DNA of 64,000 nucleotides from Streptomyces ambofaciens ATCC 23877 (lineage in GTDB: Bacteria > Actinomycetota > Actinomycetes > Streptomycetales > Streptomycetaceae): NCBI RefSeq assembly GCF_001267885.1, contig NZ_CP012382.1:6187001-6251000 (forward strand). Reading direction: 5' to 3'. The notes below the pieces were generated by a model, which worked only from the letters and a program-made list of their open reading frames with translations, made no database searches and was not told where the DNA came from. A program made the translations under genes and the position numbers. Position 1 is the stretch's first letter. The number at the start of each line of letters is the position of its first letter. This document shows, piece after piece, positions 9,785 through 18,875 of this stretch.

Positions 9785-10711
9785 ATGCAGCACGGCAAGT
9801 ACCGGTTCATCGTGGGGTTCCTGGCGGTTCCCCTGGGACTGTACGCGCTCTTCGTCGTCTGGCCGTTCATCCAGTCCATCTACTACTCGTTCACGGACTG
9901 GACGGGGCTGAGTCCCGAGTTCGAGATGGTCGGCTTCGACAACTACTCGCGCATGCTCGACGACGACATCTTCTGGAAGTCGTTGTGGCACAGCGTCCTG
10001 TTCGCCCTGCTGGTGCCGCTCGTGACGCTCGGCCTGGCGCTCTTCTTCTCCTTCATGATCAACGTGGGCGGGCGGAAGCGGAAGGGCGGCCCGGTGATCA
10101 CCGGTGTCCGGGGTTCCGGCTTCTACAAGATCGCCTACTTCTTCCCGCAGGTGCTCTCCATCGCGATCGTCGCCCTGCTGTTCCAGTTCGCGTACAACCC
10201 GGACAGCGGCGCGGTCAACTCCCTGCTGCGCGGGATCGGCCTGGGCTCCGTCCAGCCGCTGTGGCTCGGCGACCCGAACCTCGCGCTGTGGTGCGTCATG
10301 GCGGTGCTCGTCTGGTCGACGGTCGGCTTCTTCGTGGTCCTCTTCTCCGCGGGCATGGCCTCCATCCCGGGGGAGCTGTACGAGGCGGCGCTGCTGGACG
10401 GGGCGAGCCGCTTCACGACCTTCTTCAAGGTCACCCTGCCGCTGCTGTGGGACACCGTGCAGTCCGGCTGGGTCTACATGGGCATCCTCGCCCTGGGCGC
10501 CGAGTCGTTCGCCGTCGTGCAGATCATGACGGTCGGCCCCGGCGGACCCGACTACTCGACCTCCGTGATGGTCCTGTACGTGTACCAGAAGGCGTTCCGG
10601 GACGGTCAGGCCGCCTACGCCACCACGATCGGCGTCGCCCTGCTCCTCGTCACGCTGGCCTTCGCGGCGCTCGTGATGAAGCTGGGCCGACGCGAGCGGC
10701 TGGAGTACTGA
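9785..10711 (+). CDS. ngcF: ABC sugar permease, NgcF-type
   Basis: 308 residues with six predicted membrane helices, beginning with a hydrophobic segment at about 7-28 (IVGFLAVPLGLYALFVVWPF). The cytoplasmic EAA loop is EAALLDGASRFTTFFKVTLP, the coupling site for the ATPase. It is one half of the NgcFG translocation pore. The ATG at 9785 is preferred over a GTG at 9704 because the extra residues would be Ala/Arg/Pro-rich and would span the intergenic hairpin. The ribosome site (CGGGG) is weak, perhaps reflecting lower expression than ngcE. The stop is followed three bases later by ngcG. Confidence 0.9.
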   Translation: MQHGKYRFIVGFLAVPLGLYALFVVWPFIQSIYYSFTDWTGLSPEFEMVGFDNYSRMLDDDIFWKSLWHSVLFALLVPLVTLGLALFFSFMINVGGRKRKGGPVITGVRGSGFYKIAYFFPQVLSIAIVALLFQFAYNPDSGAVNSLLRGIGLGSVQPLWLGDPNLALWCVMAVLVWSTVGFFVVLFSAGMASIPGELYEAALLDGASRFTTFFKVTLPLLWDTVQSGWVYMGILALGAESFAVVQIMTVGPGGPDYSTSVMVLYVYQKAFRDGQAAYATTIGVALLLVTLAFAALVMKLGRRERLEY

Positions 10712-10714
10712 TCA

Positions 10715-11638
10715 ATGAAGACGACCGAGACCCCCGCCCCCGTGCCGGCCGAGCCCGGCACCCCCGTCCTGAAGACCGAGGCCTCGCCCGGCGGACTCCG
10801 CCAAGGGAAGAAGGAGGGCACCGCCCTCAACGTCTTCTCCCACGGCGTCCTCGTCATCTGGGCGATCATGGTCGGCATGCCGCTGGTGTGGGCGGTGATG
10901 ACCTCCTTCAAGGACGACGCCTCCATCTTCGGCTCGCCCTGGTCGCTCCCCGACAAGCTGAACTTCGACAACTGGTCGCGGGCCTGGTCCCAGGCGCACA
11001 TGAGCGACTACTTCCTCAACACCGTCCTGGTGGTGGGCGGTTCGCTCATCGGCACGCTGGTGCTCGGCTCGATGGCGGCCTATGTGCTGGCCCGGTTCGA
11101 ATTCCCGGGCAACCGCTTCATCTATTACTTGTTCATCGGCGGCATGAGTTTCCCGATCATGCTGGCGCTGGTCCCGTTGTTCTACGTGGTCGACAACATG
11201 GGACTGCTGAACACCATTCACGGGCTGATCCTGGTCTACATCGCCTATTCGCTGCCCTTCACCGTCTTCTTCCTGACGGCGTTCTTCCGGACCCTGCCGA
11301 GTTCGGTGGCGGAGGCGGCGTTCGTGGACGGGGCCTCGCACACCCGGACGTTCTTCCAGGTCATGCTGCCGATGGCCAAGCCGGGTCTGATCAGCGTGGG
11401 CATCTTCAACTTCCTGGGGCAGTGGAACCAGTACATGCTGCCGACCGTGCTGAACACGGACCCGGACAAGCACGTCCTGACCCAGGGCCTGGTGCAGCTG
11501 GCGGTGAGCCAGGGATACAAGGGGGACTGGTCGGGCCTGTTCGCCGGCCTGGTGATGGCGATGCTGCCGGTGCTGGCCGCGTACATCATCTTCCAGCGCC
11601 AGGTCGTCCAGGGACTCACGGCGGGCGCCCTGAAGTAG
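10715..11638 (+). CDS. ngcG: ABC sugar permease, NgcG-type
   Basis: 307 residues. A polar N-terminal tail of about 38 residues precedes six membrane helices; the EAA loop reads EAAFVDGASHTRTFFQVMLP. It is the second half of the permease, a MalG/CUT1-type protein. It begins 3 bp after the ngcF stop, so the two are almost certainly co-translated. A hairpin terminator at 11656-11688 closes the operon before the ROK regulator. Confidence 0.92.
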   Translation: MKTTETPAPVPAEPGTPVLKTEASPGGLRQGKKEGTALNVFSHGVLVIWAIMVGMPLVWAVMTSFKDDASIFGSPWSLPDKLNFDNWSRAWSQAHMSDYFLNTVLVVGGSLIGTLVLGSMAAYVLARFEFPGNRFIYYLFIGGMSFPIMLALVPLFYVVDNMGLLNTIHGLILVYIAYSLPFTVFFLTAFFRTLPSSVAEAAFVDGASHTRTFFQVMLPMAKPGLISVGIFNFLGQWNQYMLPTVLNTDPDKHVLTQGLVQLAVSQGYKGDWSGLFAGLVMAMLPVLAAYIIFQRQVVQGLTAGALK

Positions 11639-11655
11639 CGCCCCCACCCTCGCGC

Positions 11656-11688
11656 GCGTGCCGCTCCCGGAATCCCGGGGCGGCACGC
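11656..11688 (+). terminator. Terminator of the ngcEFG operon
   Basis: A stem of about 14 bp, interrupted by one wobble pair and one mismatch, with a short AAT-containing loop, starts 18 bases past the ngcG stop. Confidence 0.8.
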
Positions 11689-11830
11689 ACACGTGTGTGC
11701 CCCGGGGTGCCGGACGCCCGGATGCGGTTCAACCTCTTGACGGGAGGCGACCCGAACGGCTCAGCTTAGAGTTCACTAGTTGGACATGGACGGGGCCTCA
11801 TAGAAGCGGCCCCGCGCGCAGGAGGTCGTC

Positions 11831-13042
11831 GTGGAGACTCCCGGGTCGCAGTCGTCGCTGCACCGAGCCAACCTGGAACGGGTCGTACGAGCGGTACGGC
11901 TCGCCGGGTCGCTCACGCAGGCGGAGATCGCGAGGACGACGGGCCTGTCCGCGGCGACCGTCTCGAACATCGTCCGGGAACTCAAGGACGGCGGAACGGT
12001 CGAGGTCACGCCCACCTCGGCCGGCGGCCGGCGGGCCCGCAGCGTCTCGCTGAGCGGGGACGCCGGCATCGTCATCGGCGTGGACTTCGGGCACACGCAC
12101 CTGCGCGTCGCGGTCGGGAACCTCGCCCACCAGGTGCTCGCCGAGGAGTCCGAGCCGCTGGACGTCGACGCGTCCGCCGCGCAGGGCTTCGACCGGGCGG
12201 AACAGCTGGTCAACCGGCTGATCGCGGCGACCGGCATCGACCCCTCCAAGGTCGCCGGAGTGGGACTCGGCGTGCCTGGTCCCATCGACGTGGAGTCCGG
12301 GACGCTGGGCTCGACCGCCATCCTGCCCGGCTGGGGCGGCACCAAGCCCGCCGAGGAGCTGCGGGGGCGGCTCGGCGTGCCGGTGCACGTGGACAACGAC
12401 GCCAACCTCGGGGCGCTGGGCGAGCTGGTCTGGGGCAGTGGCAGGGGCGTGCGGGACCTGGCGTACATCAAGGTCGCCAGCGGTGTCGGCGCGGGCCTGG
12501 TGATCAGCGGCAAGATCTACCGCGGGCCGGGGGGCACGGCGGGCGAGATCGGGCACATCACGCTGGACGAGTCCGGCCCCGTCTGCCGCTGCGGGAACCG
12601 GGGCTGCCTGGAGACCTTCGCGGCCGCGCGCTACGTCCTGCCGCTCCTCCAGCCGAGCCACGGCACCGACCTGACCATGGAGGGCGTCGTGCGGCTGGCG
12701 CGGGAGGGCGACCCGGGCTGCCGCCGGGTGATCGCCGACGTGGGCCGCCACATCGGCAGCGGAGTCGCCAACCTCTGCAACCTGCTCAACCCGAGCCGGG
12801 TCGTCCTCGGCGGCGACCTGGCCGAGGCCGGGGAGCTGGTTCTGGGGCCGATCAGGGAGTCCGTGGGCCGCTACGCGATCCCCAGCGCGGCGCGTCAACT
12901 CTCGGTGCTCCCAGGGGCGCTGGGAGGCCGCGCGGAGGTGCTCGGAGCGCTTGCCCTCGCGCTCAGCGAGATGGGCGATTCGACCCTTTTGGACGGAAGT
13001 GCGACCGGTGCTCTGTCCGCTGCCACCCCTGCCTTCACTTAG
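11831..13042 (+). CDS. rok7B7: ROK-family transcriptional regulator (Rok7B7-like)
   Basis: 403 residues. A winged helix-turn-helix at about 20-75 (SLTQAEIARTTGLSAATVSN) is followed by a ROK sugar-kinase-like fold, with GVDFGHTHLRVAVG, GLGVPGPID, the DNDAN motif and the zinc motif CRCGNRGCLE near residue 255. The GTG start has AGGAGG five bases upstream. The position between ngcEFG and xylFGH is that of Rok7B7 in S. coelicolor, a pleiotropic regulator reported to affect xylose transport, carbon control and antibiotic production; the symbol rests on this synteny. A hairpin in the 5' leader (GGGGCC-N10-GGCCCC, 11793-11814) lies just before the ribosome site. Confidence 0.9.
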   Translation: METPGSQSSLHRANLERVVRAVRLAGSLTQAEIARTTGLSAATVSNIVRELKDGGTVEVTPTSAGGRRARSVSLSGDAGIVIGVDFGHTHLRVAVGNLAHQVLAEESEPLDVDASAAQGFDRAEQLVNRLIAATGIDPSKVAGVGLGVPGPIDVESGTLGSTAILPGWGGTKPAEELRGRLGVPVHVDNDANLGALGELVWGSGRGVRDLAYIKVASGVGAGLVISGKIYRGPGGTAGEIGHITLDESGPVCRCGNRGCLETFAAARYVLPLLQPSHGTDLTMEGVVRLAREGDPGCRRVIADVGRHIGSGVANLCNLLNPSRVVLGGDLAEAGELVLGPIRESVGRYAIPSAARQLSVLPGALGGRAEVLGALALALSEMGDSTLLDGSATGALSAATPAFT

Positions 13043-13050
13043 AGCACGGA

Positions 13051-13064
13051 TGGCACCGTTGTCA
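13051..13064. promoter_or_regulatory. LacI-type operator-like motif upstream of xylF
   Basis: TGGCACCGTTGTCA matches 12 of 14 positions of the TGACAACGTTGTCA-type palindrome, which is also seen upstream of the GH92 gene. It lies 100 bp before the xylF start and just after the ROK stop codon. Confidence 0.35.
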
Positions 13065-13163
13065 TCTCGTTAAGGATTTACTTCTTGACGTCGCACGTGT
13101 GGCCGAGTTGACTTCCAGCCACCTCGGCCGCAACGACGCGGCCTCGTCAGGGAGGTTTCTGAA

Positions 13164-14279
13164 GTGAACACGCGTATGCGTCGTGCCGCCGTCGCCGTTG
13201 CCGCCACCACGATGGCCGTCTCGCTCGCCGCCTGTGGCAGCGCGAAGGAGTCCGGCGACAAGAAGGACTCGTCGGACTCCGCCGCCAAGAAGGGCGACGC
13301 CATCAAGGTGGGTCTGCTCCTTCCGGAGAACCAGACCGCTCGCTACGAGAAGTTCGACAAGCCCTTGATCGAGAAGAAGGTCAAGGAGCTCACGAACAAC
13401 AAGGGCGAGGTCGTCTACGCCAACGCCAAGCAGGACGCCACGCTGCAGTCGCAGCAGGTCGACACGATGGTGACCAACAAGGTCGACGTGCTGATCGTGG
13501 ACGCGGTGGACTCCAAGGCCATCGCCGGCTCGATCAAGAAGGCCAAGGACGCGGGCATCCCGGTCGTCGCCTACGACCGCCTGGCCGAGGGCCCGATCGA
13601 CGCCTACACCTCGTTCGACAACGTCACCGTCGGCAAGACGCAGGGCGAGGCTCTCCTGAAGGCGCTGGGCGACAAGGCCAAGGGCGGCCAGATCGTCATG
13701 ATGAACGGCTCCTCCACCGACCCGAACGCCGCCCAGTTCAAGGAGGGCGCCCACTCCGTCCTCGACGGCAAGGTGAAGGTCGGCCGCGAGTACGACACCA
13801 AGGAGTGGAAGCCGGAGAACGCCAACGCCAACATGGAGGGCGCCATCTCCGCCCTCGGCAAGGACAAGATCGTCGGCGTCTACTCCGCCAACGACGGCAT
13901 GGCGGGCGGCATCATCACCGCCCTGAAGGCCGCCGGCATCGCCGACATCCCGGTCACCGGCCAGGACGCCGAACTCGCGGGTGTGCAGCGCATCATCACC
14001 GGTGAGCAGTACATGAGCGTCTACAAGTCCTACCCGCAGGAGGCCGCGGTCGCCGGCGAGATGGCCGTCGCGCTCGCCAAGGGCGAGTCGCTCGACTCGA
14101 TCGCCAAGGACAAGGCCGACAGCGCCACCACCAAGGGCATCCCGACGGTCCTGGTCCCGGTCGTCTCGCTGACCAAGGACAACATCAACGAGACCGTCAT
14201 CAAGGAAGGCTTCTACACGATCGACGAGATCTGTGGCGGCAAGTACAAGACGGCCTGCGACAAGATCGGCCTCAAGTAA
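13164..14279 (+). CDS. xylF: D-xylose-type ABC transporter substrate-binding lipoprotein
   Basis: 371 residues. Signal peptide with lipobox (SLAAC, Cys near residue 24), followed by a periplasmic-binding-protein type 1 fold (Peripla_BP_4 family). Recognisable segments are VDVLIVDAVDSKAIAGSIKK, IPVVAYDRL and TGQDAELAGVQRI, as in XylF/ribose-binding proteins. The GTG start has GGAGG eight bases upstream. It is the first gene of xylFGH, which imports xylose or a similar pentose; a stem-loop downstream probably favours its expression over the membrane components. Confidence 0.9.
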   Translation: MNTRMRRAAVAVAATTMAVSLAACGSAKESGDKKDSSDSAAKKGDAIKVGLLLPENQTARYEKFDKPLIEKKVKELTNNKGEVVYANAKQDATLQSQQVDTMVTNKVDVLIVDAVDSKAIAGSIKKAKDAGIPVVAYDRLAEGPIDAYTSFDNVTVGKTQGEALLKALGDKAKGGQIVMMNGSSTDPNAAQFKEGAHSVLDGKVKVGREYDTKEWKPENANANMEGAISALGKDKIVGVYSANDGMAGGIITALKAAGIADIPVTGQDAELAGVQRIITGEQYMSVYKSYPQEAAVAGEMAVALAKGESLDSIAKDKADSATTKGIPTVLVPVVSLTKDNINETVIKEGFYTIDEICGGKYKTACDKIGLK

Positions 14280-14356
14280 GCAGACCCGCCCCCCGTACCG
14301 CCTGAGCGCGTACGGGACCGGCTGCACACGGCTTCCTCCGGCGCCCCGCACTCACA

Positions 14357-14377
14357 GCCCCGCAAGCTACGCGGGGC
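14357..14377 (+). terminator. Hairpin between xylF and xylG
   Basis: A 7-bp GCCCCGC/GCGGGGC stem with a 7-base loop lies within the 193-bp xylF-xylG spacer. It probably attenuates or stabilises the message rather than ending it. Confidence 0.6.
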
Positions 14378-14472
14378 GCCGGACGGAACACCCCCGCGGG
14401 CAACCCCCGCACCCCCACCCAGTCTTTCTGTACAACCTCCCGCCGGGTCAGGCGGCGAAGGAGATGGTTCAC

Positions 14473-15255
14473 GTGTCCGCTACGCCCGTGCTGGCGTTGC
14501 GCGGGGTCTCCAAGCGATTCGGTGCCGTCCAGGCGCTCACCGACGTAGAGCTTGAGGTCCACGCCGGTGAGGTGGTCGCCCTGGTGGGCGACAACGGAGC
14601 CGGAAAGTCCACGCTGGTCAAGACGATCGCCGGCGTGCACCCCATCGATGAGGGCGCCATCGAGTGGGACGGCAAGGCCGTCGCCATCAACAGGCCCCAC
14701 GACGCCCAGAACCTCGGCATCGCGACCGTCTACCAGGACCTCGCGCTGTGCGACAACATCGACGTCGTCGGCAACCTCTACCTGGGCCGGGAGATCCGCA
14801 AGCGCGGTGTCCTGGACGAGGTGGAGATGGAGCGCCGGTCCCGCGAGCTGCTGGACACGCTGTCCATCCGCATCCCCAGCGTCCGCATCCCGATCGCCTC
14901 GCTCTCCGGCGGCCAGCGTCAGGTCGTGGCGATCGCCCGCTCGATGCTCGGCGAGCCCAAGCTGGTCATCCTCGACGAGCCCACCGCCGCCCTCGGCGTC
15001 GAGCAGACCGCCCAGGTCCTCGACCTCGTCGAGCGGCTGCGCGAGCGCGGTCACGCCGTCATCCTCATCAGCCACAACATGGCCGATGTGAAGGCGGTCG
15101 CCGACAAGGTGGCCGTCCTGCGCCTCGGGCGCAACAACGGCGTCTTCGAGGTCAAGTCGACCTCGCAGGAGGAGATCATCTCCGCCATCACGGGCGCCAC
15201 GGAGAACGCCGTGACCCGTCGTGCGGCGCGCACCAATGGGGAGATCAAGAAGTGA
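14473..15255 (+). CDS. xylG: Sugar ABC transporter ATP-binding protein (single domain)
   Basis: 260 residues with Walker A (GDNGAGKST), the ABC signature (LSGGQRQ), Walker B (LVILDEP) and the switch histidine (ISHNM). It energises xylose import with XylH. Many sugar ATPases of this class (RbsA, E. coli XylG) have two fused ABC domains; this one has only one and so must dimerise. The GTG at 14473 is chosen because AAGGAG ends nine bases before it; the ATG at 14464 touches the ribosome site. The stop overlaps the xylH GTG by four bases. Confidence 0.9.
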   Translation: MSATPVLALRGVSKRFGAVQALTDVELEVHAGEVVALVGDNGAGKSTLVKTIAGVHPIDEGAIEWDGKAVAINRPHDAQNLGIATVYQDLALCDNIDVVGNLYLGREIRKRGVLDEVEMERRSRELLDTLSIRIPSVRIPIASLSGGQRQVVAIARSMLGEPKLVILDEPTAALGVEQTAQVLDLVERLRERGHAVILISHNMADVKAVADKVAVLRLGRNNGVFEVKSTSQEEIISAITGATENAVTRRAARTNGEIKK

Positions 15256-16544
15256 GCATCGACAAGACCTCCACCCCCGCCGCGGACAGCGCGGCGGCGA
15301 ACCCGGAAGCCGCACCCGCCGCGGTCGCCGCGGTCGACCCCCGGCTGCTGGTGCGCGAGCAGGGCTTCGCGGGCTACCTGGGCGAGTTCAAGCGGAAGAT
15401 GAAGGCCGGTGACCTCGGGTCCATCCCGGTCGTCGTCGGTCTGCTGGTCATCTGGGCCATCTTCACCAGCCTGAACTCCAACTTCCTCACCGCCGGCAAC
15501 TTCTCCGACATGTCGGTCGCCATGGTCGGCACCGGCATGATCGCCGTCGGCATCGTCTTCGTGCTGCTGCTCGGCGAGATCGACCTGTCGGTCGGCTCGG
15601 TCAGCGGTGTCGCGGGCGCCACCTTCGCGGTGCTCAGCGTCACGCACGGGATGAACGAGATACTCGCCCTGGTGCTGGCCGTCCTCACGGGCACCGTGGC
15701 CGGCGCCATCCACGGCTTCGTCTTCGCGAAGATCGGTGTCCCGGCCTTCGCCGTGACCCTGGCCGGCCTGCTGTTCTGGCAGGGCTTCATGCTGCAGATC
15801 CTCGGCAGCAACGGCACGATCAACCTGGACGCCGACGGTGTGGTCGTCAAGCTGACCAGCTACTACTTCACCGACGTGGCCGCCGCCTACGGTCTGGCGA
15901 TCGTCGTCACCGCGGGCTACTTCCTCACCGCGTTCTTCGACAACCGCCGCCGTGCGGCCGCGGGGGTCCCCTCCCGCCCGCTGAACGAGCTGATCGTGCG
16001 CACGGTGCTCCTCGCCGTGCTGGCCTTCGCCGTCGCGATCGTCTTCAACCAGTACAAGGGCCTGCCCCTGGCCGTCGTGATCTTCCTGGCGTTCCTGCTG
16101 CTCACCGACTTCGTGCTGCGCCGCACCGCCTACGGTCGCAAGATCTTCGCCCTGGGCGGCAGCGTCGAGGCGTCCCGGCGCGCCGGCATCAACGTGGAGC
16201 TGGTCCGGATCTCGGTCTTCGCGATCGCCGGCACCTTCGCCGCGATCGGCGGCCTCTTCGTGGCCTCGAAGATCGCCTCCGCCAACCAGGGCGCGGGCAC
16301 CGGTGAGTTCCTGATGAACGTCATCGCCGCGGCCGTCATCGGCGGCACGTCCCTCTTCGGCGGCCGCGGCCGCACCTGGGACGCGCTGCTCGGTGTGATG
16401 GTGATCATCTCGATCCAGTACGGCCTCGCCCTGGAGGGCATCGCCTCGCCGGTCCAGTACATGATCACCGGTGGCGTGCTGCTGGCGACCGTCGTCATCG
16501 ACGCGGTCACCCGCAAGACGCAGAAGACGGCCGGCCGCGCCTAG
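15252..16544 (+). CDS. xylH: Sugar ABC transporter permease XylH
   Basis: 430 residues with about ten membrane helices after a 60-residue Ala-rich cytosolic tail. It contains LLGEIDLSVGSVSG, typical of the CUT2 permease family (XylH/RbsC), and IAAAVIGGTSLFGGRG near the end. It forms the channel of the xylose importer. The GTG start overlaps the xylG stop (GTGA), so translation is coupled. A perfect 14-bp hairpin follows, ending the operon. Confidence 0.92.
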   Translation: MSIDKTSTPAADSAAANPEAAPAAVAAVDPRLLVREQGFAGYLGEFKRKMKAGDLGSIPVVVGLLVIWAIFTSLNSNFLTAGNFSDMSVAMVGTGMIAVGIVFVLLLGEIDLSVGSVSGVAGATFAVLSVTHGMNEILALVLAVLTGTVAGAIHGFVFAKIGVPAFAVTLAGLLFWQGFMLQILGSNGTINLDADGVVVKLTSYYFTDVAAAYGLAIVVTAGYFLTAFFDNRRRAAAGVPSRPLNELIVRTVLLAVLAFAVAIVFNQYKGLPLAVVIFLAFLLLTDFVLRRTAYGRKIFALGGSVEASRRAGINVELVRISVFAIAGTFAAIGGLFVASKIASANQGAGTGEFLMNVIAAAVIGGTSLFGGRGRTWDALLGVMVIISIQYGLALEGIASPVQYMITGGVLLATVVIDAVTRKTQKTAGRA

Positions 16545-16574
16545 GCGCCCGCCGCGGCCGTCTCCGCTCCACCA

Positions 16575-16607
16575 CCGCCCGCCCGGGTCCAGCACCCGGG
16601 CGGGCGG
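16575..16607 (+). terminator. Terminator of the xylFGH operon
   Basis: A perfect 14-bp stem (CCGCCCGCCCGGGT and its complement) with a 5-base loop, 31 bases after the xylH stop. Confidence 0.9.
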
Positions 16608-16741
16608 TTCGCCGTCCGCCCGCGCCCTGTCCGTCACGCCGGGGCCGGGGGCATCCGTCGCGCGGCCCTCCGGGGAAGTCGTAGAACGGAGCGCCGATGG
16701 GTAAGGCCGAACGCGTGACGTACGACGCACCGCCCGGACAC

Positions 16742-16767
16742 GTTCCGCCACGGCGGAACATTAGACT
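16742..16767 (+). promoter_or_regulatory. dxs promoter region with inverted repeat
   Basis: An 8-bp perfect inverted repeat (GTTCCGCC-AC-GGCGGAAC, 16742-16759) abuts a -10-like TAGACT at 16762-16767, 40 bp before the dxs start. The -35 position would fall on the repeat, so it could be an operator. No convincing -35 hexamer is seen. Confidence 0.45.
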
Positions 16768-16806
16768 CGACAAGCCCGGCAACAGCTCTACTGCAAGGAG
16801 GCACGG

Positions 16807-18735
16807 GTGCCGCTGCTGACCCGCATCACGGGACCGCGCGATCTGGACCGGCTCAGCCTGGAAGAGCTGGACCGGCTGGCAGAGGAGATCCGCACCTTCC
16901 TCGTCGACGCCGTCTCCAAGACCGGCGGCCACCTGGGCCCCAACCTCGGCGTGGTGGAACTCACCCTCGCCCTGCACCGCGTCTTCGACTCGCCGAGCGA
17001 CAAGGTGCTCTGGGACACGGGACACCAGTCCTACGTGCACAAGCTGCTCACCGGCCGGCAGGACTTCTCCCGGCTGAAGATGAAGGGCGGCCTGTCCGGC
17101 TACCCCTCGCAGGCCGAGTCCGAGCACGACGTCATCGAGAACAGCCACGCCTCCACGGTCCTCGGCTGGGCCGACGGCCTGGCCAAGGCGAACGAGGTCC
17201 TCGGCCGCGACCGCCACGTCGTCGCGGTCATCGGCGACGGCGCCCTCACCGGCGGCATGGCCTGGGAGGCGCTGAACAACATCGCCGCCGCCAAGGACCG
17301 CCCCCTCGTCATCGTCGTCAACGACAACGAGCGCTCCTACGCCCCCACCATCGGCGGCCTCGCCAACCACCTGGCGACCCTGCGCACCACCGACGGCTAC
17401 GAGCGCTTCCTGGCCCGCACCAAGGAGGTCCTGGAGCGCACGCCGGTCGTCGGCCGCCCGCTCTACGACACCCTGCACGGCGCCAAGAAGGGCCTGAAGG
17501 ACTTCATCGCCCCGCAGGGCATGTTCGAGGACCTCGGCCTGAAGTACGTCGGCCCGATCGACGGCCACGACCTGGAGGCCCTGGAGTCCGCCCTCACGCG
17601 CGCCAAGCGCTTCGGCGGCCCGGTCATCGTGCACTGCCTCACCGAGAAGGGCCGCGGCTACCAGCCCGCCCTCCAGGACGAGGCCGACCGCTTCCACGCC
17701 GTCGGCAAGATCCACCCCGACACGGGCCTGCCCATCTCCACCTCCGGCGCCGACTGGACCAGCGTCTTCGGCGAGGAGATGGTGAAGATCGGCGAGGAGC
17801 GCGAGGACGTCGTCGCCATCACCGCCGCCATGCTCCAGCCGGTCGGCCTCGACAAGTTCGCCAAGGCCTTCCCCGACCGCGTCTACGACGTCGGCATCGC
17901 CGAGCAGCACGGCGCCGTCTCCGCGGCCGGCCTCGCCCACGGGGGAGTGCACCCGGTCTTCGCGGTGTACGCCACCTTCCTCAACCGCGCCTTCGACCAG
18001 GTGCTGATGGACGTGGCCCTGCACAAGTGCGGCGTCACCTTCGTGCTGGACCGCGCGGGTGTCACGGGCACCGACGGCGCCTCCCACAACGGCATGTGGG
18101 ACATGTCGATCCTCCAGGTCGTGCCCGGCCTGCGCCTCGCCGCCCCGCGCGACGCCGACCAGGTCCGCGCCCAGCTGCGCGAGGCCGTCGAGGTGGACGA
18201 CGCGCCGACCGTGGTGCGCTTCTCCAAGGGCGCCGTCGGCCCCGCCGTACCCGCCGTAGGCCGCGTCGGCGGCATGGACGTGCTGCGTGCCCCCGGCACC
18301 GACACGCCCGACGTGCTCCTGGTCTCCGTCGGCGCCCTCGCGCCGATGTGCCTGGAGGTGGCGGACCTGCTGAACAAGCAGGGCATCTCCACGACCGTCG
18401 TGGACCCGCGCTGGGTCAAGCCCGTCGACGAGGCCATGGCCCCGCTCGCCGAGCGCCACCGCGTGGTCGTCACCGTCGAGGACAACTCGCGCGTCGGCGG
18501 CGTGGGCTCCGCCGTCGCCCAGGCCCTGCGCGACGCGGGCGTCGACGTACCGCTGCGCGACTTCGGCATCCCGCCGCGCTTCCTCGACCACGCCTCCCGC
18601 GCCGAGGTGCTGGCCGAGATCGGACTCACCGCCCCGGACATCGCCCGACAGGTCACCGGTCTGGTCGCCAAGCTCGACGGCCGGTACGAGCGCACGGGCG
18701 CCGAGGTGGACTCGGTGGAGGCCGCGCGCGACTGA
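16807..18735 (+). CDS. dxs: 1-Deoxy-D-xylulose-5-phosphate synthase
   Basis: 642 residues, normal length. It condenses pyruvate with glyceraldehyde 3-phosphate in the first step of the MEP isoprenoid pathway, using thiamine diphosphate and Mg2+. The ThDP motif GDGALTGG, the [11 protein letters not shown] start, the GIAEQHG segment and [15 protein letters not shown] are all present. The GTG start has AAGGAGG seven bases upstream. It follows xylFGH but has its own promoter region, and a long hairpin ends it. Streptomycetes commonly have two dxs copies; this locus matches one of them by synteny. Confidence 0.96.
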   Translation: MPLLTRITGPRDLDRLSLEELDRLAEEIRTFLVDAVSKTGGHLGPNLGVVELTLALHRVFDSPSDKVLWDTGHQSYVHKLLTGRQDFSRLKMKGGLSGYPSQAESEHDVIENSHASTVLGWADGLAKANEVLGRDRHVVAVIGDGALTGGMAWEALNNIAAAKDRPLVIVVNDNERSYAPTIGGLANHLATLRTTDGYERFLARTKEVLERTPVVGRPLYDTLHGAKKGLKDFIAPQGMFEDLGLKYVGPIDGHDLEALESALTRAKRFGGPVIVHCLTEKGRGYQPALQDEADRFHAVGKIHPDTGLPISTSGADWTSVFGEEMVKIGEEREDVVAITAAMLQPVGLDKFAKAFPDRVYDVGIAEQHGAVSAAGLAHGGVHPVFAVYATFLNRAFDQVLMDVALHKCGVTFVLDRAGVTGTDGASHNGMWDMSILQVVPGLRLAAPRDADQVRAQLREAVEVDDAPTVVRFSKGAVGPAVPAVGRVGGMDVLRAPGTDTPDVLLVSVGALAPMCLEVADLLNKQGISTTVVDPRWVKPVDEAMAPLAERHRVVVTVEDNSRVGGVGSAVAQALRDAGVDVPLRDFGIPPRFLDHASRAEVLAEIGLTAPDIARQVTGLVAKLDGRYERTGAEVDSVEAARD

Positions 18736-18744
18736 CGTACGACC

Positions 18745-18791
18745 GGATGGGCAGTTTCTCCACTCGTTGCGGTGGTGAAACCTGCCCATCC
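18745..18791 (+). terminator. Terminator after dxs
   Basis: A stem of about 20 bp with one bulge and one mismatch (GGATGGGCAG... paired with ...CTGCCCATCC), starting ten bases past the dxs stop. Confidence 0.9.
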
Positions 18792-18875
18792 GCGTGAATC
18801 CGCTCACGCCGGGGCATACGCAGTACGCCCCCCTCTCGATCATGTCGGGGACGACAAGCGTCGGAGGTAACCCCC

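Noticed and set aside
7903..9879. 658-aa minus-strand open frame opposite ngcE
   Set aside because: Antisense shadow of ngcE with low-complexity composition; the strong lipoprotein gene on the other strand explains the coding bias.
16507..18843. 778-aa minus-strand frame opposite dxs
   Set aside because: Mirror frame of dxs; no recognisable motif and it spans the promoter and terminator of dxs.
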